From assembly GCF_026151205.1 (NCBI RefSeq), contig NC_087083.1, positions 14,750,280 through 14,814,279 on the forward strand: a DNA stretch of 64,000 nt, read 5' to 3'. The stretch's first letter is position 1. Each line of letters starts with the position of its first letter. Shown piece by piece: positions 58,601 through 64,000 of the stretch. The position numbers and the translations under genes were made by a program. The DNA is from Bolinopsis microptera (lineage: Eukaryota; Ctenophora; Tentaculata; Lobata; Bolinopsidae). The notes under the pieces were generated by a model. The model ran no database searches and was not told the origin of the DNA. It saw only the letters and a program-made list of their open reading frames with translations.

Positions 58601-58934
58601 TTACTCATTCAAACTTTGTTTATAGCTTAATAATACAGTAAATACAGTAAATACGGTGCTAAGTGCAAAGCAGCTTAGTAAAAATAAATCAGTAAAATTA
58701 TAGATATATATAGTGGAGTTCACAGCCATGCTAGAAAAAGTAGGTGTGTTAACGGTTACCATGCCAATGTGATCGAGCATGCTGCAAGGCGTAAATAAAC
58801 AGACAGTGAAAGTGAAAGAGAAAGAGAAAGCGTGCAGCTGAGTACGAGCACGACTTACAACTTACATAACGCCCACTGAAAGGATTGGACCACGTGTTCT
58901 CGCTCTTTTTCACCGACTTCTCTTCTACTGCCAT
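31714..58934 (-). CDS. gene B: 20-exon Ser/Thr/Gln-rich probable nuclear protein, family not recognised
   Basis: Exons, 5' to 3': 58866-58934, 51571-51727, 48705-48790, 48429-48524, 48089-48178, 47520-47633, 46160-46333, 45871-45987, 42867-42998, 42472-42586, 38857-38949, 36446-36544, 35661-35801, 35423-35516, 34484-34579, 34105-34243, 33026-33214, 32366-32875, 32137-32194, 31714-32033. They sum to 2,889 nt, 962 residues plus stop, and every junction keeps frame. The N-terminus is MAVEEKSVKKSENTWSNPFS, with no signal peptide or membrane segment. Residues about 105-204 are charged and helical (IKQINHLKQQRRAIE, QLELLEKLFSENK). 205-384 is low-complexity Q/S/P. 384-560 is more globular (KLYYKFFVLDKVVNSGQVDA, RYISKVEQTLGEKVDD) and ends in a possible metal site, C-x6-C-x21-C-C-x-C. 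600-857 is S/T/N/A-rich. The tail is acidic (LLVIQED). A transcription or chromatin role is inference from composition. Confidence 0.75.
33290..34128. repeat. 36-bp minisatellite, about 23 copies, with the gene B exon 16 donor
   Basis: The unit is CTCACTTTATTAGCGGCCTG plus GTTGCTCTAATATCTA. On the minus strand each unit reads AACCAGGCCGCTAAGAAA (or ...AATAAA) then GTGAGTAG. That is the last 18 nt of exon 16 (encoding NQAAKK) and its donor. Units next to the exon keep the exonic AAGAAA; distal ones mostly have AATAAA. Confidence 0.95.
34738..35405. repeat. 15-bp minisatellite, about 44 copies, gene B intron 14
   Basis: The unit is CTAATTAGTAATAAG with frequent AATACG, ATTATG and AGAAAT variants. 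It ends about 17 nt from the exon 14 donor. Confidence 0.9.
35926..36441. repeat. 30-bp minisatellite, about 17 copies, abutting the exon 12 donor
   Basis: The unit is GTTACTACTACTACTATGTT plus GTGTACTAAT, with an occasional CTGCTAC variant. It begins right at the exon 12 donor (minus strand GTCAGTAACATTAG). Open frames of about 190 codons are artefacts. Confidence 0.9.
36567..38765. repeat. 10-bp satellite, about 220 copies, gene B intron 11
   Basis: AACAGTAACT and AACAGTAATT units alternate irregularly over 2.2 kb. Rare variants (AACC, AAGT) and two AACTATAACAGT phase breaks (about 36895 and 37963) suggest at least one segmental duplication inside the array. Confidence 0.95.
39266..39412. 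repeat. 11-bp tandem repeat, about 13 copies
   Basis: The unit is AGTCACACAGC, in gene B intron 10, about 30 bp from the foldback element. Confidence 0.9.
39442..40254. mobile_element. foldback element with poly-G/poly-C ends, flanked by TTAA
   Basis: Starts with a run of 13 G then TTCACCCTGATTTTTTTGTG and ends with the inverse followed by 30-odd C. Outer arms are 39442-39570 and 40108-40254. An inner pair (about 39837-39965 and 39990-40107) is almost continuous with the right outer arm, and the left side carries an extra unpaired segment. TTAA borders both ends, suggesting TTAA-targeted insertion. No coding capacity. Confidence 0.75.
40439..41131. mobile_element. second poly-G/poly-C-ended foldback element
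   Basis: Starts with a G-run, CCAACCATATTAAAGTATAT, and ends with the inverse and a C-run. AATCTTT borders it on both sides (40432-40438 and 41132-41138), a likely 7-bp target duplication. It contains repeated ATACTTTAAT and TTTTGACCCGGGGATATAC. An interior segment (GCCCAAATATGGGCATA, and the inverse of CAATCTGGATGGAAATTCAT) resembles 39600-39800 of the first element. Confidence 0.75.
41165..41270. repeat. dispersed repeat, copy of 8370-8480
   Basis: Nearly identical over about 90 bp to the copy in gene A intron 15, same orientation. It lies about 35 bp past the second foldback element. Confidence 0.65.
41271..42300. other. gene B intron 10, mostly unique sequence
   Basis: No array or exon seen, apart from a 60-bp direct duplication around 42145-42262 (core CCAGACAGAGCAGTACGTAG). 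Confidence 0.5.
42328..42586 (-). repeat. 72-bp triplication spanning the gene B exon 10 end and donor
   Basis: Exon 10 (42472-42586) encodes VTAGAASTVQSNTAYTNAPN then a Gln/Pro-rich end. Its last 45 nt or so plus donor and early intron are copied twice more, with boundaries at 42472, 42400 and 42328. The second copy has lost the GT (ATGAGT). The third keeps GTGACT but acquires an in-frame TAA just before it. The 72-nt spacing keeps phase. Confidence 0.85.
43109..43392. repeat. 12-bp tandem repeat, about 23 copies, gene B intron 8
   Basis: The unit is GAGGTAATATTA; near-perfect. Confidence 0.95.
43393..45600. other. gene B intron 8, no gene recognised
   Basis: Mostly unique sequence. Minus-strand open frames around 44100-44560 have no recognisable domain. 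Several CACGTG hexamers lie between 44050 and 44575. Confidence 0.45.
45655..45855. repeat. 30-bp minisatellite, 6 copies, beside the exon 8 donor
   Basis: On the minus strand the unit is CTTACAGCTACATTTCACAC plus TTACTCTATA. It resembles the exon 8 end and donor (GGCTTACAG/GTACACACTTACTTATAC), so it probably arose from that junction. Confidence 0.8.
46337..46622. repeat. TTAG-type microsatellite beside the exon 7 acceptor
   Basis: About 285 bp of GTTA/TTAG repeats with two AATTAGTTGG interruptions, starting about 4 nt upstream of the minus-strand acceptor of exon 7. Confidence 0.95.
46990..47519. repeat. about 63- to 66-bp minisatellite, 8 copies, starting at the exon 6 donor
   Basis: The unit contains GTAAGATAAAGTGCGGCTCT, ACCTGCTAGTATAATATAAT and ATTATATAAGTAAATAATAA. 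On the minus strand every unit begins AG/GTAG...CACTTTATCTTACATT, like the exon 6 donor GTAGCACTTTATCTTACATT. Lengths vary by small internal deletions. Confidence 0.85.
49070..49172. repeat. 15-bp tandem repeat, 6 copies
   Basis: The unit is TTAATATAATTTTGA, in gene B intron 2. Confidence 0.9.
49250..49482. repeat. 65-bp minisatellite, about 3.5 copies
   Basis: The unit is AATGTATGATTATTGCATGA, GATTGTACTGAAGTGACTAC, then an internal TACTACTA run. Gene B intron 2. Confidence 0.9.
49483..50340. other. gene B intron 2, unremarkable stretch
   Basis: Unique-looking AT-rich sequence; no exon, element or array seen. Confidence 0.45.
50343..50826. repeat. 33-bp minisatellite, about 15 copies
   Basis: The unit is CTGACATGGTTTATACACTA plus TACATTGTACAAG, with one unit short by a single T and some GAAATGG variants. 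Gene B intron 2. Period 3n gives spurious open frames on both strands. Confidence 0.95.
51735..52170. repeat. 63-bp minisatellite, 7 copies, abutting the exon 2 acceptor
   Basis: The unit begins AGTTAGTCTGTTAAGGAGAT and ends AAGCATGAAC; one copy has a deletion. On the minus strand the unit runs to within about 10 nt of the acceptor (AACAGACTAACCCCAG) of exon 2. Confidence 0.9.
52305..52862. repeat. 53/54-bp minisatellite, about 10 copies
   Basis: The unit contains AGTAAGTATAACCCCTTACT, TTAGTTACAGTGATCAGATC and TAATATAATATTAT. C-number and TAAATA variants define subtypes. Gene B intron 1. Confidence 0.9.
53390..53865. repeat. 37/43-bp minisatellite, about 12 copies
   Basis: The unit is GAAGAAGTGTGGTTATTATT, TCTAGGTTTGTAGGGTT, with a 6-bp TTTAAG insertion in the distal units. 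Gene B intron 1. Confidence 0.9.
54070..54432. repeat. 7-bp tandem repeat (CTACAGT/CTACACT), with a longer duplication
   Basis: About 50 units. A block with a TACAGTATACAGTC break and GTCTGCACTC recurs about 144 bp apart, so part of the array was duplicated as a unit. Confidence 0.9.
55262..55537. repeat. 7-bp tandem repeat (CTACACT)
   Basis: About 39 units of the same motif as 54070-54432, more homogeneous. Gene B intron 1. Confidence 0.95.
55995..58265. repeat. 30-bp satellite, about 75 copies, 2.27 kb
   Basis: The unit is TTACTCTACACCTCTTCTTA plus ACTCCTTAAC. Variants cluster in the first third; beyond a one-base insertion near 57086 the units are identical until about 58235. The open frame of about 390 codons at its start is an artefact. 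Confidence 0.95.
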
Positions 58935-60005
58935 AAACTAGGTTAAAAACGCGGTTAGTTTTATCGTCTAAAACTTTTGAAAAAATCCGGGAAATTACTG
59001 ATGATAACATTTCAAAAACAAAAACCATGAGGAAATATTAACTTAAGTAAATTACGATCAGTATAATAATAGAAAATCTAAATATTTAACGTGATCTCAG
59101 GGCCGAATTCCATAAGACAACATTATATTACACTTCATCAATGTAGTACGGCCCCATTTTTAGTTCCTGTTATAAATATGTATACGGGAAGAATACATTT
59201 ATTTTCCTCCTAAAATCAATATACGAAACAAATTCAAAAATCAGAAAATATATAGCAATTCAAGGATAAAATACAGAAATAAAGCAGAAAAAGCAGTGAC
59301 AAAGCACCCAAAATTACATTCTACAATTATTAATATTATCAAACACTTTACACCTCTCACTGTTTACCATGTGTACCATCCAGTACTACAAGAACACAAC
59401 ATCTCACTGTTTACCATGTGTACCAGTACTACAAGAACACAACATCTCACTGTGTACCATGTGTACCATCCAGTACTACAAGAACACAACATCTTACCCC
59501 TGAAGTAACCGACAGATATTTAAAACAGCTGTAAAATGTCCCAGTGAACAGGCAGGATGTAGGAGACACTAAATTACAAGGTTGCACCACAGCGAGCAAT
59601 ATATGAGCAGATTGCGCAAGATATCTGTAGTAATGTACTGTAGCGTAGGGTATTAGACGAAGTGCAAGGTACACAGAGGGACAGTAGATATTTACAAACG
59701 GACTGATATGACGCTATTGTTAGGGAGGACTACACCTAATTATAAACACTGTCATGAGCAGTACCGTAATAGGGTACAGCTATATAAACACTGTCATGAG
59801 CAGTACCGTAATAGGGTACCGCTATATATACAGGGTACCTTTTAGCATAGATACATTATCAAAGCAAGCTTCTAAATTCGGAATAGCCTGTGGCAGGCAA
59901 CGCCCGATTCTAATGCTTCTACAGACCTACACAAGTGCAAGTAAGTAGGTAAATATTTCATGCTAGGCATGTGGCACCCATTAAGGTAACTGTCAACTGA
60001 CGTTT
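58935..60005. other. 5' flank of gene B
   Basis: AT-rich. Short direct repeats only: a TTTACCATGTGTACCA segment three times at 59355-59490, and CACTGTCATGAGCAGTACCG twice at 59745-59830. No promoter motif is convincing. Confidence 0.45.
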
Positions 60006-60011
60006 ATTTTC

Positions 60012-61350
60012 TTATATAGATACAGAGTACCGTAATAGAGCACAGGTTATCTAGATACAGAGTACCGTAATAGAGCACAGGTTGTAGTAGGTACCTTATA
60101 TAGATACAGAGTACCGTAATAGAGCACAGGTTGTAGTAGGTACCTTATCTAGATACAGAGTACCGTAATAGAGCACAGGTTGTAGTAGGTACCTTATATA
60201 GATACAGAGTACCGTAATAGAGCACAGGTTGTAGTAGGTACCTTGTATAGATACAGAGTACCGTAATAGAGCACAGGTTGTAATAGGTACCTTATCTAGA
60301 TACAGAGTACCGTAATAGAGCACAGGTTGTAGTAGGTATATAGATACAGAGTACCGTAATAGAGCACAGGTTGTAGTAGGTACCTTATATAGATACAGAG
60401 TACCGTAATAGAGCACAGGTTGTAGTAGGTACCTTATATAGATACAGAGTACCGTAATATAGCACAGGTTGTAGTAGGTACCTTATATAGATACAGAGTA
60501 CCGTAATAGAGCACAGGTTGTAGTAGGTACCTTGTATAGATACAGAGTACCGTAATAGAGCACAGGTTGTAATAGGTACCTTATCTAGATACAGAGTACC
60601 GTAATAGAGCACAGGTTGTAGTAGGTATATAGATACAGAGTACCGTAATAGATCACAGGTTGTAGTAGGTACCTTATATAGATACAGAGTACCGTAATAG
60701 AGCACAGGTTGTAGTAGGTACCTTATATAGATACAGAGTACCGTAATAGAGCACAGGTTGTAGTAGGTACCTTATATAGATACAGAGTACCGTAATAGAG
60801 CACAGGTTGTAGTAGGTACCTTGTATAGATACAGAGTACCGTAATAGAGCACAGGTTGTAATAGGTACCTTATCTAGATACAGAGTACCGTAATAGAGCA
60901 CAGGTTGTAGTAGGTATATAGATACAGAGTACCGTAATAGATCACAGGTTGTAGTAGGTACCTTATATAGATACAGAGTACCGTAATAGAGCACAGGTTG
61001 TAGTAGGTACCTTATATAGATACAGAGTACCGTAATAGAGCACAGGTTGTAGTAGGTACCTTATATAGATACAGAGTACCGTAATAGAGCACAGGTTGTA
61101 GTAGGTACCTTGTATAGATACAGAGTACCGTAATAGAGCACAGGTTGTAGTAGGTACCTTATATAGATACAGAGTACCGTAATAGAGCACAGGTTGTAGT
61201 AGGTACCTTATCTAGATACAGAGTACCGTAATAGAGCACAGGTTGTAGTAGGTATATAGATACAGAGTACCGTAATAGAGCACAGGTTGTAGTAGGTATA
61301 TAGATACAGAGTACCGTAATAGAGCACAGGTTGTAGTAGGTACCTTGTAG
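60012..61350. repeat. 48-bp minisatellite with 289-bp higher-order periodicity
   Basis: The unit is GATACAGAGTACCGTAATAG, AGCACAGGTTGTAGTAGGTA, CCTTATAT; about 28 units. TATCTA, TGTATA, AATAGG and a 9-bp-deleted variant recur in the same order every 289 bp (about 60.1, 60.4, 60.7, 60.96 kb). Confidence 0.9.
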
Positions 61351-61799
61351 GTTCTGCTTTTATAGAATATATGGAGTAATAGAGCTGCAGAGTATAACAG
61401 CTAGTACAAACTACTCGACTCACAAGCGGGTCACCTCCAGATACATTGTTTCGTATTTTCATAATATTACACATTATTTTCCACACTGAATTGGGGCGAC
61501 TGTGGCTTTATAACACTAGTGCTGACCAGTCAGTTTTTAACTGAACGTTAGTGAAAGCTTATTGTATACATTGTAAACAGTATATATTGTACACGATGTA
61601 TAATGTATTAAATATTGAATTCAATGTACTGCACAACTTGGTATACCAGATTGAGGGAAGTGTTGTCATGGAACTAAGAGTAGGGGCGTACCTTTTACCT
61701 ACTGTGTGCAAAATGTGTACCTCACACTATTGTTATTATTGGGGTAGATAAAGAGTAAAGTTATATTGTGTAATTAATCGTTTACAATATTGTATTATT

Positions 61800-62840
61800 A
61801 TAAGCTGACAGAATGGTTTGATGTTAACTCAGGCACAGGTCAGGGTGACATTCAAGCACCTCCTGTCTTTAATTTCTGCCTAAACTTTTCTGCATTTCTG
61901 GCTGAGACCAACAAGATCATCAGTCAAGGCGCAGTGCTGCAGAAAGAGATGAAGACGGTCGAGGAAAAGGTCATTCTGGAGACCGATTATGCTGATGACA
62001 TGGCTATTATGGACAACTCAGGGGAAGGCCTACAGGAATCAACTGATCTATTAGTTCATTACAGCTCCTACGCTGGGCTCAGAATAAATGCAAAGAAGAC
62101 CCAATGCATGGCTGTAAGCAAGTGCGCCTCCCAGCGACCTTTCATCAAGGATGATTGTATTGAGCTGTCGGTTGAGGGTGAACCCGTCGAGCAGGTTAGC
62201 AACTTTGTCTACCTGGGTGCAACTATCAGTGGGGATGGGACAATCAACAGAGACCTGGATGTCCGTATCCAGAAGACTAATGGCGCCTTTCATCAGCTCT
62301 GGAACATTTGGAATAGCAGAACTATAAAGACTCCAACCAAGATCAGGATCTATAAGGCTGCTGTCCTCACCATCTTGTTGTATGGAGCTGAAGTCTGGAA
62401 CACCACCAAAAAGCAGATGAAACGCTTCGAGGTTTTCCACCAAACCTCCTTGAGAAGGATCCTTAGGATTAAATGGTTCTTTCATGTGACCAACGACGAA
62501 GTTCTTAGGAGGGCTGGCATCAAGTCAGTTGAGACTTTCATCAGTGCTGCCAGGCTACGTTGGTATGGACATGTAGTTAGAATGCCAGACTCTAGACTAC
62601 CGAGGTTTCTGTTGAACTGGAAGCCAAATTATGGAAAGAGGTCAAGGGGCAGACCCCGTAAGAACTGGAAGTCCTGCGTACTCGAAGATGCTGCTAAGTT
62701 TACAGGTGTTAAAAAGATCGACAACGACACAACAGAAGCTTTGGCTATCAACCGAGTACAGTGGAGACATATGTTACGCCGCCAACGCGATGTGTGTGAT
62801 GCAGGCCACTCCAACGACTAGGAGGAGACCTTACCATGTA
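61800..62840 (+). mobile_element. 5'-truncated LINE: reverse transcriptase C-terminal half
   Basis: A 343-residue frame ends with TAG at 62819-62821. It shows the reverse transcriptase core GTGQGDIQAPPVFNF, the catalytic YADD (DYADDMAIMDN), FVYLGATISGDG, then the same C-terminal block as 29877-30452 (AAVLTILLYGAEVWNTT, LRRILRIKWFFHVTNDEVLR, GRPRKNW). Endonuclease and N-terminal palm motifs are missing. After the stop, CCATGTAACATGTGTGTATG matches the 3' end of the other copy. Non-LTR retrotransposon; exact clade not assigned. Confidence 0.85.
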
Positions 62841-62927
62841 ACATGTGTGTATGTATTATTATAACTAGACAGAAGTATCACAATACACAGTAAACGTAAG
62901 GTAATGTGATGGTATCAACTATAAACA

Positions 62928-62980
62928 TTCAACATTCAACATTCAACATTCAACATTCAACATTCAACATTCAACATTCA
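62928..62980. repeat. 7-bp tandem repeat (ACATTCA)
   Basis: About 7 copies, about 90 bp past the LINE 3' end. Confidence 0.9.
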
Positions 62981-63204
62981 GCTGTCTCAACACACACATG
63001 GCTCCGCTCCACACGTGATATACTTCAACTAAACCACTCAAATGCTATTATAATATTGTATCCTAGACAGACGGAAAAATAAGGCAATCTTTACTTTATA
63101 CAAATTCAACTTTACAAGAGCGAGGAGATAAAGATAAGATATAGATAAGATCGAGGAGCAGCCGAACAAAGGTGAAATGTAGCAGAGTGATAGGATCTAC
63201 CGTT

Positions 63205-63468
63205 ATAATACAGGCTGTGTAACAGGGAGGATAATACAGGCTGTGTAACAGGGAGGATAATACAGGCTGTGTAACAGGGAGGATAATACAGGCTGTGTAA
63301 CAGGGAGGATAATACAGGCTGTGTAACAGGGAGGATAATACAGGCTGTGTAACAGGGAGGATAATACAGGCTGTGTAACAGGGAGGATAATACAGGCTGT
63401 GTAACAGGGAGGATAATACAGGCTGTGTAACAGGGAGGATAATACAGGCTGTGTAACAGGGAGGATAA
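63205..63468. repeat. 25-bp minisatellite, about 10.5 copies
   Basis: The unit is ATAATACAGGCTGTGTAACA plus GGGAG; essentially perfect. A minus-strand open frame through it is an artefact. Confidence 0.95.
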
Positions 63469-64000
63469 TTGTGTCATTAACAAGTTGGAGGTGTGGATAA
63501 TGATAAAGATAAGGTTACAATTACATTTCCTAAAATAGTGTTACAGCCGCATTCAGCTCCGATTGCTTACTGAAGTTCCTTGTGCAATATAAAATATGAC
63601 CAATATTAGACAATAGACACTGAATTAGACATTACATTTTCACTTTAAATTGGCCGCTAAAGAAAGGAGCAGAACTAAAAGTAGAGCGCACAAATTAGGG
63701 AAAGTTCTTCATTTTCTATAATCTCAGGAGCCAATTTTAACTGACACTACTTAAGTAAAACTCTATGTAGTGTTTAGCAACATCTCCAATGATAAGTATA
63801 AGATCGTACATAGCTCTGTGAGTTTAAACATTATAATGTAACTTATATCAAGTCAGTTTGCAATTGAGGCATTCAAAAGCGAAAGTAAGATATCTTGCAA
63901 AACGGTTAGCTCTCCCACGAAGGATATAATACTGTAATAGTACATTAATATTAATATTAATGACATAGTCGTATAATTTTGTACGTTTCTAATACCGACC
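63469..64000. other. no feature recognised
   Basis: AT-rich unique-looking sequence to the window edge. Confidence 0.4.

Noticed and set aside
62051-62485. 144-codon minus-strand open frame
   Set aside because: Antisense shadow of the LINE reverse transcriptase frame.

Overview
The window is eukaryotic, almost certainly from an invertebrate animal. Two long genes on the minus strand are split into 28 and 20 short exons with GT-AG introns and consistent reading phase. The DNA also holds 5'-truncated LINEs, a tRNA-headed SINE, MITE-like foldback elements and TTAGGG-type tracts. The D8C protein family of the first gene is known from cnidarians and other animals as well as vertebrates. A cnidarian or similarly early-branching animal is plausible, but the sequence alone does not settle this. 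No bacterial genes, rRNA genes or CRISPR arrays were seen.

Layout. 1-284 is the last coding exon of an unidentified plus-strand gene. 1552-17712 (minus) is gene A, a secreted protein of about 1,466 residues. It has a signal peptide and 11 tandem D8C (uromodulin/GP2/OIT3-type, cysteine-rich) modules and no visible ZP domain. 17.7-31.7 kb is a gene-free stretch of transposable-element remnants and satellites: MITEs with CTTATCGGA ends, a GC-rich palindromic element, SINE pieces, interstitial telomere-like tracts, a satellite block split by a LINE insertion, and a 123-bp near-perfect palindrome. 31714-58934 (minus) is gene B, 20 exons and 962 residues. It looks like a nuclear/regulatory protein rich in Ser, Thr, Gln and Asn, with coiled-coil pieces and a central Cys-containing region; I do not recognise the family. 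59-64 kb is minisatellites plus a 5'-truncated LINE reverse transcriptase.

The dominant feature is more than 25 minisatellite arrays, most inside introns. The main new observation is that many of these arrays are not randomly placed. Their repeat unit spans, or starts at, a splice site of gene A or gene B, so the array is a run of copied exon-intron or intron-exon boundaries: 52 copies of one donor, about 36 of one acceptor, about 20 of another, 7 of an 84-bp unit carrying 47 nt of exon, and more. Long open frames seen across these arrays are artefacts of units divisible by three and are not annotated as genes.

The two genes are not obviously functionally linked. The convergent 3' ends near 0.3-1.5 kb and the head-to-tail arrangement of A and B are the only gene-order information available.
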